Source: Flavobacteriaceae bacterium (GTDB lineage: Bacteria; Bacteroidota; Bacteroidia; Flavobacteriales; Flavobacteriaceae). From it: DNA of 64,000 nucleotides. The translations under genes and the position numbers were made by a program. The notes beneath the pieces were generated by a model. The model was not told the origin of the DNA. It did no database searches and saw nothing but the letters and a program-made list of their open reading frames with translations. The stretch lies in the NCBI GenBank assembly GCA_029238215.1, contig JAQWGN010000013.1:1-64000 (forward strand), given 5' to 3'. Positions 43,232 to 53,361 of the stretch are shown one piece after another. Position 1 is the first letter of the stretch; every line of letters starts with the position of its first letter.

Positions 43232-44780
43232 AATCTTTATTGTAATAAACGCCCCTATTCTCGGGATATTTCTGCGATTGTTTAATCATCAAGTACGCAA
43301 CACTAACTAAGTTTCGAAGCGTTGTTAATTGCGGCGTTAATTTATTTTGCTGGTACAATGCTTTTGTTGCAATAAAAACTTCATGCAGCTCTTTCTCGGC
43401 CAGTTGTAAACTAGAGACTGATTTAATTATTCCAACATGTTGACTCATGATTGACTGTAATTTGAAACGCAACGAACTTATATGTGTTGTTCTTTCATTG
43501 GAAATAGCCTCGGTTCCTCTCCATTCAGGAATTGCGTTAAAAAAAGATGCTGATAGTGATCTATTTTCAAGTTGTTTTGCAGAGCTTTTTGCAGCTCTAG
43601 CTGCAAAAACTAATGCTTCAAGAAGCGAGTTAGATGCCAAGCGGTTGGCACCATGTAGCCCGGTGTGACTACACTCTCCAATAGCATATAGTCCACTTAG
43701 ATTACTTTGTCCTTGATGATCAACATCAATACCACCGCATATATAATGTGCAGCAGGAAGCACTGGGATAAAATCTTTGGTAACATCGATGCCAACGCTT
43801 AAACAGCTTTCATAAATAGTTGGAAATTCTTGATGAAGTATTTCAAGAGGAAGCATGGTAGCATCTAAATAAACATGAGCTACATTGTTCTTAAGCATTT
43901 CAGCGTGAATCGCTCTTGAAACAATATCCCGAGGAGCCAAATCTAAGCGCTTATCGTATAAAGACATAAATGCAATGCCTTTATTGTTTCGAAGGATTGC
44001 ACCTGCGCCTCTTAACGCTTCAGAAATCAAAAATGTATTGTTGTTAATTTTCGGAAATAAAGCTGTGGGGTGAAATTGTACAAAATGCAGGTTTTCAACA
44101 TGTACTCTTGCTCTATATGCTGCTCCAAGACCATCCCCAGTAGCTGCTTGTGGATTTGTTGTGTGTGCATATACCTGTCCAGCTCCTCCAGTTGAAAGCA
44201 CTGTGATTTGTGCTGTTATTTTGATGATTTCTTCATCTTTTTTAGAAATTACGTAGGCGCCATAACAGCGTTTCTGTTTGTCTTTTTCTAAATGGTGATC
44301 GGTTATCAAATCAACTAGGGAATGATTTTCTAAAAAAACAATATTGGCTAAGGATCGTGCCTTTGCAATAAGGGAATGCTGAATGTGCAGCCCAGACTGA
44401 TCTTTATGATGTACGATACGTTTTGCAGAGTGCCCTCCTTCTTTTCCTAAATGTAAGTCTACACCTTTTCTATCAAATTGTGCACCCCAGTCTATCAATT
44501 CTTGAACACGAGCTGGCCCTTCGCGCACCACAAAATCAACTACTTCTCTGTCGGAACTGTTTTCCCCAGCCAACATGGTGTCATTTACATGATTTTCATA
44601 AGAGTCGTTAATGAAGTTAGAAACAACCGCTATTCCTCCTTGAGCATACTTGGTGTTACTTTCAAGCAAATCACGCTTAGATATCATGATAATAGTTGCC
44701 TTGGGTTCTAATTGACCCAATCTTACGGCATAACTCAATCCTGCAATTCCTGTACCAATAACCAAAACATCTGCATGCAT
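43224..44780 (-). CDS. nadB: L-aspartate oxidase
   Basis: This 518-residue flavoprotein oxidises L-aspartate to iminoaspartate. It has the FAD-binding DVLVIGTGIAGLSYAVRL, SNTKYAQGGIAVV, LHLGKEGGHSAKRIVH, VLSTGGAGQVYAHTTNP, SEALRGAGAILRN and GLHGANRLASNSLLEALVF. Length fits the family. It is 1 base from the nadA stop and overlaps nadC, so the three enzymes are made from one message. Confidence 0.96.
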   Translation of the reverse strand: MHADVLVIGTGIAGLSYAVRLGQLEPKATIIMISKRDLLESNTKYAQGGIAVVSNFINDSYENHVNDTMLAGENSSDREVVDFVVREGPARVQELIDWGAQFDRKGVDLHLGKEGGHSAKRIVHHKDQSGLHIQHSLIAKARSLANIVFLENHSLVDLITDHHLEKDKQKRCYGAYVISKKDEEIIKITAQITVLSTGGAGQVYAHTTNPQAATGDGLGAAYRARVHVENLHFVQFHPTALFPKINNNTFLISEALRGAGAILRNNKGIAFMSLYDKRLDLAPRDIVSRAIHAEMLKNNVAHVYLDATMLPLEILHQEFPTIYESCLSVGIDVTKDFIPVLPAAHYICGGIDVDHQGQSNLSGLYAIGECSHTGLHGANRLASNSLLEALVFAARAAKSSAKQLENRSLSASFFNAIPEWRGTEAISNERTTHISSLRFKLQSIMSQHVGIIKSVSSLQLAEKELHEVFIATKALYQQNKLTPQLTTLRNLVSVAYLMIKQSQKYPENRGVYYNKDYA

Positions 44781-44781
44781 A

Positions 44782-45780
44782 TCAGGAGAGTTCTAGCATA
44801 CGGTCAATAGGCGATTTTGCCGCTTTAATTAGGGTGTCGTCCAAAACTATTTCAGGCAACTCATGCTTCAGACACAAGTATAATTTCTCTAATGTATTAA
44901 GCTTCATAAAAGCACATTCACTACATGCACATGTATCATCTGAAACTGGTGCAGGGATAAAAGTTTTGTTTGGAGCCTTTTTCTTCATTTCGTGAAGAAT
45001 TCCAGCTTCAGTTGCAACAATAAAGGTTGTTGCATCATCTTCTTGAACAAACTTTAACAACCCCGAAGTACTACCAATATAATGAGCAATATCCAGCACT
45101 TGTGATTCACTTTCTGGATGTGCAATAAATTTTGCCTTGGGATGTTCTTGTGCTAAGCTTACAATCTTATCAAAAGAAAAAGCTTCATGCACAATACAAG
45201 AACCGTCCCATAAAATCATATCACGACCTGTTTCCTTTATAAGGTAGCGACCCAAATTTTTATCTGGAGCAAAAATAATTTGTTGGTTTTTAGGAATACT
45301 TTCAATAATCCGTACGGCATTACTAGAAGTACAAACAATATCACTCAACGCTTTAATTTCTGCAGAGCAATTAATGTAAGTAACTACAATTGCATTTGGG
45401 TAGAGGGCTTTAAAGGCTGCAAAATCATTTGGGGGGCATGAATCAGCAAGAGAACATCCTGCGTTCAAATCAGGAAGTAATACCTTTTTTGTTGGATTAA
45501 TAATTTTAGCTGTTTCAGCCATAAAATGAACACCGGCAAAGACAATAACATCAGCATCGACTGTAGCGGCAGCCTTAGCCAAATAGAGGCTATCACCAAG
45601 AAAGTCTGCAAGATCCTGAATAACATTCTCTTGATAGTAATGTGCTAACAATACCGCATTTTTCTCTTTTTTAAGGCGAATGATTTCTTGTGCCAAATCT
45701 ATACCTTTTGGTATAGGAGCATCTACATAACCTTTTGTTAAAAGCGAAAAGCTGTCGGTATGTTGAGTATTTTTTTCCAA
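44782..45780 (-). CDS. nadA: quinolinate synthase A
   Basis: This 332-residue [4Fe-4S] enzyme condenses iminoaspartate with dihydroxyacetone phosphate. It has [59 protein letters not shown] and [20 protein letters not shown]; the cluster cysteines are all present. The start is a TTG (45780). First gene of nadABC, facing away from thrA. The 179-base gap between them is AT-rich and carries the thrA promoter. Confidence 0.95.
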   Translation of the reverse strand: MEKNTQHTDSFSLLTKGYVDAPIPKGIDLAQEIIRLKKEKNAVLLAHYYQENVIQDLADFLGDSLYLAKAAATVDADVIVFAGVHFMAETAKIINPTKKVLLPDLNAGCSLADSCPPNDFAAFKALYPNAIVVTYINCSAEIKALSDIVCTSSNAVRIIESIPKNQQIIFAPDKNLGRYLIKETGRDMILWDGSCIVHEAFSFDKIVSLAQEHPKAKFIAHPESESQVLDIAHYIGSTSGLLKFVQEDDATTFIVATEAGILHEMKKKAPNKTFIPAPVSDDTCACSECAFMKLNTLEKLYLCLKHELPEIVLDDTLIKAAKSPIDRMLELS

Positions 45781-45926
45781 AATTCATTACAAATTTCGTA
45801 AAAACTCCTTAATTCACCTAGTATAATGCACGAAGTATTATTGCAATATTCTTGTTTAAAGCATCTATAGAATAGACAGAGAAAAACAAAAAAAAAATTA
45901 TTGCTGTATTTTGGGGATAAAACGGC

Positions 45927-45934
45927 TATTTTTG
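45927..45934 (+). promoter_or_regulatory. -7 box for thrABC
   Basis: TATTTTTG is an exact TAnnTTTG. Upstream TTG (45901-45903) at a 23-base spacing or TTTG at 13 bases could be the -33 element. Start near 45941, leader about 19 bases to the ATG at 45960. No threonine/isoleucine-rich leader peptide of the enterobacterial kind is seen. Confidence 0.5.
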
Positions 45935-45959
45935 TAACGTTTTTTTTGAATCAACACAT

Positions 45960-48398
45960 ATGATTGTTTTAAAGTTTGGTGGTACATCCGTTTCTGGATC
46001 AACACAAATACAACAAGTACTTAAAATCCTACAGCAACAGGAAAAACCCATTGCTGTAGTAGTTTCAGCATTAGGTGGTGTAACAGACACCCTACACACT
46101 TTGGGAAAAGAAGCTGCAAATGGATTAACTTCATATGCCGATGGCCTCAAAGCTGTGGAAGAACGTCACATCGATTTGGTGAAAGAACTCATCCCTGTTG
46201 CTCAACAAAGTGCCGTGTTAAGCGCCACAAAGCAAATGATGAACAACCTAGAAACCATTCTTGATGGAGCGTATATGATTCGTGAACTTTCACCAAAAAC
46301 ATTAGACACTTTACTTAGTTTTGGAGAGCTACTATCACATACCATAATTGCTCATGCTGCAAAAACTAACGGACTTGATGCTATTGCAAAAAACGCTCAA
46401 GAACTTATAGTAACAATGCAATCTCAAGGGCAAACACTTGTTGACTACGATACAACCAACACTAACATAAATGCTTTTTTCAAGGAAAATTCTCACGATG
46501 TTGTAATCATACCAGGCTTTGTTTCTAAAAACAATGCTGGTGTTGTAACTACACTTGGTCGAGGTGGGTCTGATTTAACAGCTTCCATTTTAGCTTGTGC
46601 ATTACAAGCCAAACATCTCGAAATCTGGACAGATGTTAGCGGGATGTATACCGCACACCCTGCGATTGTAAAACAAGCGAAATCAATTCCTGAGATATCA
46701 TATCAAGAAGCGATGGAACTTTCTCATTTTGGTGCAAAAGTGATCTACCCTCCTACCCTTCAGCCAATTATTGAAAAAAATATTCCGGTTTACATTAAGA
46801 ATACCTTTAAACCTGAGGATGCAGGAACACTTATAACCCATACTAGCGAAGCAGAAACCGTAGTTCGCGGAATAAGCCACATTAACACTATTGCCCTACT
46901 CACCCTAGAAGGAAGCGGCATGATTGGTGTTCCAGGATACTCGCAAAAACTCTTAACTGTTCTAGCGCAACATCATATAAATGTTGTAATGATTACACAA
47001 GCTTCGTCCGAACATTCTATTTGTTTGGGTATTGCAGCTGAAGAAGCGGATTTTGCTGAGCAAACCATTAATGAAGCTTTTGCAATGGACATTGATACTA
47101 AAAAAATTAATCCCATTCGTGTTGAAAAAGATCTCTCCATTATTGCTTTGGTTGGAGAAAATATGAAAAACCACCAAGGAATTAGTGGTCGTATGTTTAG
47201 AGCTTTAGGAAACAATAACGTTAATGTAAAAGCTATTGCGCAAGGTGCTTCAGAAAAAAACATTACCGCTGTTATAGACAGTAATGATATTAAGAAAGCA
47301 TTAAACACCCTTCATGAGGCCTTTTTTGAAGCTCAAATAAAAAAGCTTCACCTGTTTGTCACGGGAATTGGAAATGTTGGAAGCAAGTTTTTAGAACAAG
47401 TAGAAAAACAAAGAGACTTTCTTAAAGAGCGTTTTAAACTCAATATTAGTGTTGTTGGGATTTCAAACTCGCGCAAAATGATCTTTGACCCATTAGGTAT
47501 TGATTTAAACAATTGGAATTCTCTGTTGGAGCAAGGAGAAAAGGCTGACAAACAAGGTTTTTTTGAAAAGACAAAAAGCATGAATATGCGAAATTCTATT
47601 TTTGTAGACAACACAGCCAACCCTAGTATTGCAGGTACCTATGCCAATTATTTAAAAAATAATATTGGAGTTGTAACTTGTAATAAAATTGCTTGTGCTG
47701 ATGAATTTTCTCATTATCAAAATCTCAAAAGACTTTCTAGGACCTTTAACGCGCCTTTTTTGTTTGAAACAAATGTTGGTGCTGGACTACCCATTATTGA
47801 CACGCTGAACCATCTAATCGCTTCTGGAGACAATGTGAATAGCATTCAAGCAGTACTTTCGGGTAGTTTGAATTTTGTGTTCAATAATTTCAACGATAAG
47901 ACTTCATTTAGAGAGGTTGTTGAGCGTGCGATGGCTGAAGGTTACACTGAGCCCGATCCTAAAATTGATTTAAGTGGTATTGACGTGGCACGCAAAATTT
48001 TAATCTTAGCCCGTGAAAGTGGTTATAAGCTTGAGCTTGAAGATATTAAAAATGACTCATTCTTACCTGAAGCTTGTCTAAATACAAGTACGAACGAGGC
48101 CTTTTTAGACAGTCTCGACACATATGGGTCAGACTTTGCAGCGCGTTATACTGCGGCTAAAAAGAACAACGCTCGTCTAAAGTATGTAGCGACTTTTGAA
48201 GATGGTAAAGCTTCGGTTGGTCTAAAGGAGATTCCTGAAGGACATGATTTTTATAACCTTGAGGGAAGTGACAATATTGTTTTATTTTTTACCGATCGTT
48301 ATGCACAACAACCACTTATTGTAAAAGGAGCTGGTGCAGGTGCTGCAGTAACAGCGTCGGGAATATTTGCAGATATCATTCGTATTGGAAAAAGTTAA
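45960..48398 (+). CDS. thrA: bifunctional aspartate kinase / homoserine dehydrogenase I
   Basis: This 812-residue fusion has an aspartokinase domain (about 1-295) with VLKFGGTSVSGS and TLGRGGSDLTASI. Two ACT regulatory domains (about 310-460) are marked by TLEGSGMIGVPGYS and IALVGENMKNHQGISGRMF. The homoserine dehydrogenase domain (about 461-812) has FVTGIGNVGSKFLEQ, VVTCNKIA, FETNVGAGLPIIDTL and GYTEPDPKIDLSGIDVARK. The ACT domains suggest feedback inhibition by threonine. First gene of thrABC; the thrB frame starts inside its last codons. Confidence 0.96.
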   Translation: MIVLKFGGTSVSGSTQIQQVLKILQQQEKPIAVVVSALGGVTDTLHTLGKEAANGLTSYADGLKAVEERHIDLVKELIPVAQQSAVLSATKQMMNNLETILDGAYMIRELSPKTLDTLLSFGELLSHTIIAHAAKTNGLDAIAKNAQELIVTMQSQGQTLVDYDTTNTNINAFFKENSHDVVIIPGFVSKNNAGVVTTLGRGGSDLTASILACALQAKHLEIWTDVSGMYTAHPAIVKQAKSIPEISYQEAMELSHFGAKVIYPPTLQPIIEKNIPVYIKNTFKPEDAGTLITHTSEAETVVRGISHINTIALLTLEGSGMIGVPGYSQKLLTVLAQHHINVVMITQASSEHSICLGIAAEEADFAEQTINEAFAMDIDTKKINPIRVEKDLSIIALVGENMKNHQGISGRMFRALGNNNVNVKAIAQGASEKNITAVIDSNDIKKALNTLHEAFFEAQIKKLHLFVTGIGNVGSKFLEQVEKQRDFLKERFKLNISVVGISNSRKMIFDPLGIDLNNWNSLLEQGEKADKQGFFEKTKSMNMRNSIFVDNTANPSIAGTYANYLKNNIGVVTCNKIACADEFSHYQNLKRLSRTFNAPFLFETNVGAGLPIIDTLNHLIASGDNVNSIQAVLSGSLNFVFNNFNDKTSFREVVERAMAEGYTEPDPKIDLSGIDVARKILILARESGYKLELEDIKNDSFLPEACLNTSTNEAFLDSLDTYGSDFAARYTAAKKNNARLKYVATFEDGKASVGLKEIPEGHDFYNLEGSDNIVLFFTDRYAQQPLIVKGAGAGAAVTASGIFADIIRIGKS

Positions 48399-49332
48399 TT
48401 TACAAGGTGTCCGGCTATTTGCTCCTGCAAGTATTGCCAATATTTCATGTGGCTTCGATGTCCTAGGGCTTTGCTTAGAAAATATCGGAGATTATATGGA
48501 AATTCGACGTAGTGAAAAAGCTGGAATACGCATTACTTCTATCAAGGGGCAAGATCTTCCGCTTGAAGCGGAGAACAATGTAGCTGGAGTTGCTGGATTA
48601 GCCATGTTAAAAGCATACAACGCTAAACTTGGTTTTGATATCAATATAGAGAAAAACATTAAACCAGGAAGTGGTATTGGGAGTTCAGCAGCAAGTGCTG
48701 CTGGAACAGTTGCCGGTATGAATTATTTATTAGGAAATCCCTTTACACCTGAAGAACTTATTCCATTTGCAATGGAAGGAGAGCGATTAGCCTGTGGAAG
48801 CGCGCATGCAGACAATGTAGCTCCAGCCATTCTTGGGGGATTTACCCTTGTAAGAGACACGAACCCCTTAGATGTCGTTAAATTACCGACACCATTAGAG
48901 TTAACGGCTACGGTAATTCATCCGAAAATTGAGGTCAAAACGGCAGATGCACGTGCCGTGCTTAAAAAACGTGTATCGCTTGAGACAGCCATTAAACAAT
49001 GGGCAAATGTTGGGGCGCTAGTTGCAAGTCTTTATGAAGAAGATTATGCGTTATTAAGTCGTTCGTTAGTGGATGAAATTGTAGAGCCTGCTCGTTCTAT
49101 TTTAATCCCAAAGTTCACCCAACTCAAAAAAGCATGTGCAAAGGCAGGAGCCTTAGGATCTGGAATTTCTGGGTCTGGACCGTCAGTATTTGCCCTTTCT
49201 AGAGGAATGACAGATGCTAATAAGGTAGCTCAGGCAATGTATGATGTTTATAGTAAAACAGAAATCCCTTTTGAAATACACGTAAGTCCTGTCAAACAAA
49301 CTGGGGTTAGCTTTTTAGAAGATTTATCATGA
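48385..49332 (+). CDS. thrB: homoserine kinase
   Basis: This GHMP kinase of about 316 residues has LFAPASIANISCGFDVLGLC at the start, the phosphate loop PGSGIGSSAASAAGTVAG, and GSGISGSGPSVFAL near the end. No ATG exists at the 5' end. The TTG at 48385 (then EKVNLQGVRLF) overlaps thrA by 14 bases and is preferred over the TTG at 48367. The use of a rare start inside thrA suggests translational coupling that keeps ThrB low relative to ThrA. Confidence 0.92.
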   Translation: MEKVNLQGVRLFAPASIANISCGFDVLGLCLENIGDYMEIRRSEKAGIRITSIKGQDLPLEAENNVAGVAGLAMLKAYNAKLGFDINIEKNIKPGSGIGSSAASAAGTVAGMNYLLGNPFTPEELIPFAMEGERLACGSAHADNVAPAILGGFTLVRDTNPLDVVKLPTPLELTATVIHPKIEVKTADARAVLKKRVSLETAIKQWANVGALVASLYEEDYALLSRSLVDEIVEPARSILIPKFTQLKKACAKAGALGSGISGSGPSVFALSRGMTDANKVAQAMYDVYSKTEIPFEIHVSPVKQTGVSFLEDLS

Positions 49333-50636
49333 AATATTACAGTTTAACAAATGCGGCGAATACCGCAAATTTTTCCGAAGCCGTAATTCGTGGACTAGCT
49401 CCCGACAGAGGATTGTATTTTCCTGAAAAAACATCGCGATTATCCAAAGACTTTTTATCAGACTTAGCCAATAAAACTACCATAGAAGTTGGTATGGAGG
49501 TTATGCATCCCTTTGTTGGCGGAACCATCCCCGATGATCGATTGGAGCAGATTGTTAGCGATACTCTTTGTTTTGATTTTCCATTGGTCCCCTTAAATGA
49601 GAAGTCTGCAAGTCTTGAGCTTTTTCACGGCCCAACAATGGCATTTAAAGATGTTGGCGCGCGCTTTATGGCACGGTGTATCGGCTACTTTAATGAAGAA
49701 ACTCCTAAAAAAGTTACTGTATTAGTCGCTACATCAGGAGACACTGGAGGAGCTGTTGCTTCTGGATTTTTGGGAATTGAAGGAACAGAGGTTATAATAT
49801 TATATCCAAAAGGCAAGGTGAGTCACATCCAAGAGTTGCAATTAACAACAAATGGGAATAATATTAGAGCTATAGAAGTTGATGGTGTTTTTGACGATTG
49901 CCAAGAAATGGTAAAGTCTGCATTCATTGATGAAGATCTCAAGGAAAAGCTAAATTTAACATCGGCAAATTCAATTAATGTTGCGCGATGGCTCCCTCAA
50001 TCACTTTATTTTTTCTTTGCTTATCAACACTTATTACGGCAAGACTTTAATGGAAAACTAGTGTTCTCTGTGCCTAGCGGAAACTTTGGTAATATTTGCG
50101 CTGGCATTGTAGCGAATCGACTGGGGCTTCCAGTACATCATTTTATCGCAAGTACGAATACCAATGATACCGTACCCCGTTACCTAAAAACAAAAAATTA
50201 CCAACCAAACCCATCGAAGCAAACAATTTCCAATGCTATGGATGTTGGAAACCCATCAAACTTTATTCGAATTCAATCATTATTTAAAAATGATTTTGAT
50301 GCTTTAAAAACACATTTTTCTTCTTTTTCATTTGATGACACTCAAACACGGCTTGCCCTTAAATCTTTGTATAATAATTCAGGATATATTGCTGATCCAC
50401 ACGGGGCAGTCGGCTATCTTGGGTTGGAGAAATACATGAAAGCGCATCCAGACACATATGGGATACTCTTAGAAACTGCGCATCCTATAAAATTTAGAGA
50501 TACTGTTGAAGAAACTCTTGGCATTACATTAGAAATTCCAAAGCAAATACAACATATACTGGATAAAACTCCAATAAAAACATCATTAAAGAATTATGAT
50601 GATTTTAAAGCGTATTTATTGAGCCAAGATATCTAG
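49329..50636 (+). CDS. thrC: threonine synthase
   Basis: This 435-residue PLP enzyme makes threonine from O-phosphohomoserine. It has the PLP lysine in FHGPTMAFKDVGARFM, VLVATSGDTGGAVASGF, VFSVPSGNFGNICAG and DPHGAVGYLG. The ATG overlaps the thrB stop (ATGA). Its 3' end overlaps the convergent aminopeptidase P gene by 21 bases. Confidence 0.96.
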   Translation: MKYYSLTNAANTANFSEAVIRGLAPDRGLYFPEKTSRLSKDFLSDLANKTTIEVGMEVMHPFVGGTIPDDRLEQIVSDTLCFDFPLVPLNEKSASLELFHGPTMAFKDVGARFMARCIGYFNEETPKKVTVLVATSGDTGGAVASGFLGIEGTEVIILYPKGKVSHIQELQLTTNGNNIRAIEVDGVFDDCQEMVKSAFIDEDLKEKLNLTSANSINVARWLPQSLYFFFAYQHLLRQDFNGKLVFSVPSGNFGNICAGIVANRLGLPVHHFIASTNTNDTVPRYLKTKNYQPNPSKQTISNAMDVGNPSNFIRIQSLFKNDFDALKTHFSSFSFDDTQTRLALKSLYNNSGYIADPHGAVGYLGLEKYMKAHPDTYGILLETAHPIKFRDTVEETLGITLEIPKQIQHILDKTPIKTSLKNYDDFKAYLLSQDI

Positions 50637-52232
50637 CTCTGGTAAAATAAATTGATCTAAAACGCTAGGCTGTTCCATCATAGCCTCAATTGCATCCGCT
50701 GTTCTTGGCGCGTAAACAGATAAATTTACAGGCCCATCATTAGTAATCAAAATATCATCTTCAATTCGAACTGCTATCCCCCACCATTTTGAATCACAAG
50801 GACTGCCTTCAGGTATGTATATTCCAGGTTCAACTGTTATTAGGGTGTTATGCTCAAAAGGACCATATGTCCCTGCGTCGTGTACATCAAGTCCAATATA
50901 ATGTGAAGTTCCATGTGGGAAATAGCGCCTTACTTCTGATGGATCTTCTATGATTCCTAAAGATTTTAACCCCTCAGTAATAACAGCAACTGCTGCTAAG
51001 TGAGGTTCACGCATGGATGCACCTACAACAGAAGCAGCAATACCAGCTTCTTGAGCTTTATAAACAAGATCGTAAATTGCCCGTTGTTCGCTAGAGAATT
51101 TTCCATTTGCAGGGATGGTACGTGTTACATCAGCTGTGTAATTATGGTATTCTGCTCCCAAATCCATCAGGACTAAATCATCTCCAACTCGAGGTTTATC
51201 GTTGGTAATATAGTGTAACACACATCCGTTATGCCCACCGCCTACTATGGATGGATAGCCTTCATATTCTGCTCCATACTTTTTAAAGACAAACTCATGA
51301 ATTCCTTGAATTTCTCGCTCAGACATGGCGGGATGCATTGCTTTCATCACTTCAACTTGACCCACTGCTGAGATATAAACCGCTTTCTTTAAAAGTGTTA
51401 CTTCTTCTGGAAGTTTCACCTCCCGAAGTTCATCCATTATATATCCTAATGTTTCGGTATCCAGGTTGGTGAGTCTAGATTTAATGAGCTGTTTTAACTC
51501 CATTCGTTGTTGCTCATTAATGGCTTTTTTATACTTTACAAGTAAAGTGTCTTTAGCCAAATCAGAATTACGTCGTAACGAACGCGCAAGAACCTGTGCC
51601 ACATTAGCTGAGCTTTTGGTGTCTGACGTTGTTATGTAACGATATAGAGAGGTCTTTGATGATGAAAAATCTTCAGGGTAATTCGCTTTTTTCTTAAACA
51701 TAGCTATCAATGAATACAAATCTGCATCGTTAGAAGCATCATTGCGAATATCGTTGTTGAAATCAAAAAACAACACGCGTTCAAAAGCATCAAAATCTGC
51801 TTGTAAACCATCGAATTCAGAATTAAAAAAAGTATTTGTGAATCCAAGTTTTTCTTTTACCCCTTCTACTCCCAAGCGATAGCCATTCCATTGTTCTTTA
51901 AGAGGATCGCGTTCCTGAACAAAAAGTAATTCTAAAACCTCTTTTCCATTAACAATTTGAGCCTCCTTATAAATGATAAGGATTGCATGTGGCTCCTTTA
52001 ATCCTGTGAGGTAGTAAAAGTTTGGATCCTGGTGATAATGAAAATCTACATCGTTCGCACGGTTTCGAACGGGATTGGCAAAAAACACTGCAACACTGTT
52101 GGGGGGTAACTTTTGACGAACTGCCGCACGGCGGTCAGCATGGAATTCAGCTGTCAAATAATCGGATGGAGTCTCTTGAGACCACAAACAAAATAGAGAA
52201 AAACATGTGAATAAAATGGAGCGTAACATCAT
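50616..52232 (-). CDS. exported aminopeptidase P (Xaa-Pro aminopeptidase)
   Basis: This 538-residue protein has an N-terminal signal-like segment (MLRSILFTCFSLFCLWSQ). A creatinase N-terminal domain precedes a pita-bread M24 domain with all five metal ligands: the Asp in LMDLGAEYHNYTADVTRTIP (two), the His in FPHGTSHYIGLDVHDAG, the Glu in TVEPGIYIPEG and the Glu in AVRIEDDIL. It removes an N-terminal residue ahead of proline, probably in the periplasm. Divergent from gcvT; converges on and overlaps thrC. Confidence 0.92.
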   Translation of the reverse strand: MMLRSILFTCFSLFCLWSQETPSDYLTAEFHADRRAAVRQKLPPNSVAVFFANPVRNRANDVDFHYHQDPNFYYLTGLKEPHAILIIYKEAQIVNGKEVLELLFVQERDPLKEQWNGYRLGVEGVKEKLGFTNTFFNSEFDGLQADFDAFERVLFFDFNNDIRNDASNDADLYSLIAMFKKKANYPEDFSSSKTSLYRYITTSDTKSSANVAQVLARSLRRNSDLAKDTLLVKYKKAINEQQRMELKQLIKSRLTNLDTETLGYIMDELREVKLPEEVTLLKKAVYISAVGQVEVMKAMHPAMSEREIQGIHEFVFKKYGAEYEGYPSIVGGGHNGCVLHYITNDKPRVGDDLVLMDLGAEYHNYTADVTRTIPANGKFSSEQRAIYDLVYKAQEAGIAASVVGASMREPHLAAVAVITEGLKSLGIIEDPSEVRRYFPHGTSHYIGLDVHDAGTYGPFEHNTLITVEPGIYIPEGSPCDSKWWGIAVRIEDDILITNDGPVNLSVYAPRTADAIEAMMEQPSVLDQFILPELDILAQ

Positions 52233-52240
52233 CTTCTTTT

Positions 52241-52272
52241 TTGCTAATTTAATTAAAACTGTGGTACTTTTG
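52241..52272 (+). promoter_or_regulatory. promoter of gcvT (leaderless candidate)
   Basis: TTTG (52241-52244), 20 bases, then TACTTTTG (52265-52272), an ideal match to both Bacteroidota elements. The -7 box ends 5 bases before the ATG at 52278, so the message should have little or no leader. Confidence 0.6.
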
Positions 52273-52277
52273 AATGT

Positions 52278-53357
52278 ATGAAAACTCTTCCGTTACATAA
52301 GCTTCACCATAACCTTGATGCAAAAATGGGGCCATTTGCAGGATTCCAGATGCCCTTAACCTATAAAGGTGTTAAGGCTGAACATAGCTGCGTTCGAGAG
52401 CACGTAGGTGTTTTTGACGTATCTCACATGGGTGAGTTTATTGTCTCAGGAAATAATGCCCTTGCCTTTCTACAATATACCACAAGTAATAATGTGGCAG
52501 CATTGGAAATTGGGGATGCACAGTACGGATATATTCCAAACGACAAGGGCGGTGTTGTAGATGATTTACTTATCTACAGGCTGGAAGAAGAAACTTTTAT
52601 GTTGGTCGTTAATGCAAGTAATCTAGAAAAAGACTGGAATTGGCTCAATCAGCAAAATCAATCTTTTGGGGCACTAATTGAGAACCAATCAGAAGATTAT
52701 TGTCTTTTAGCGGTTCAAGGACCAAAAGCACATGCATTAATAAGTGAAATTTCTTCAATAAATTCCATTCACCAAAAGCCTTTTACCATTCAATCAGCTA
52801 CAGTAGCTGAAGCTGAAAATGTTTGGGTAGCCACAACAGGATATACAGGTGCTGGAGGGGTAGAACTTTATATCCCTGTAAATAGCGTGGTTAAAGTTTG
52901 GGAGGCATTGCTACGTGAAGGAGCAGTATATAACATTCAGCCTGTTGGACTTGCTGCAAGAGATACGCTTCGCCTAGAAATGGGATATTGTCTTTACGGT
53001 CATGAGCTCACTGAAGAAACCTCCCCAATAGCGGCTCGATTGGCATGGTGTACCGATTTTAATAAATCCTTTGTAGGTGATGCGATTATTAAAGATGAAA
53101 AAGCTAAAGGTCCCCAACAGGTTCGTGTTGCTTTTATTATGATTGAGCGTGGTATTCCACGACAAGGATATATATTAACAACAAATGATGGAGCATCAAT
53201 TGGCCAAGTTACTTCCGGAACATCTTCTCCAACGCTAGGGGTTGGTATTGGCATGGGCTATATAGAATATGATTACAGTAATGTAGGTACTGAAATAAAT
53301 GTGCTTATAAGAGATAAAAACATCAAAGCAAGCATTGTTCGCTTGCCATTTATTTAA
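52278..53357 (+). CDS. gcvT: aminomethyltransferase (glycine cleavage T protein)
   Basis: This 359-residue folate enzyme transfers the methylene group of H-protein-bound aminomethyl-lipoate to tetrahydrofolate. It has AKMGPFAGFQMPLTYKG, VFDVSHMGEF, GGVVDDLLIYRL, TGYTGAGGVELYIP, GLAARDTLRLEMGYCLYGHE and SPTLGVGIGMGYI. gcvH and gcvP are not nearby. The epimerase-like gene starts 4 bases after its stop. Confidence 0.95.
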   Translation: MKTLPLHKLHHNLDAKMGPFAGFQMPLTYKGVKAEHSCVREHVGVFDVSHMGEFIVSGNNALAFLQYTTSNNVAALEIGDAQYGYIPNDKGGVVDDLLIYRLEEETFMLVVNASNLEKDWNWLNQQNQSFGALIENQSEDYCLLAVQGPKAHALISEISSINSIHQKPFTIQSATVAEAENVWVATTGYTGAGGVELYIPVNSVVKVWEALLREGAVYNIQPVGLAARDTLRLEMGYCLYGHELTEETSPIAARLAWCTDFNKSFVGDAIIKDEKAKGPQQVRVAFIMIERGIPRQGYILTTNDGASIGQVTSGTSSPTLGVGIGMGYIEYDYSNVGTEINVLIRDKNIKASIVRLPFI

Positions 53358-53361
53358 CAGC

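Noticed and set aside
45781-45959. Threonine attenuator/leader peptide before thrA
   Set aside because: The leader is only about 19 bases from the predicted start and has no Thr/Ile-rich ORF.
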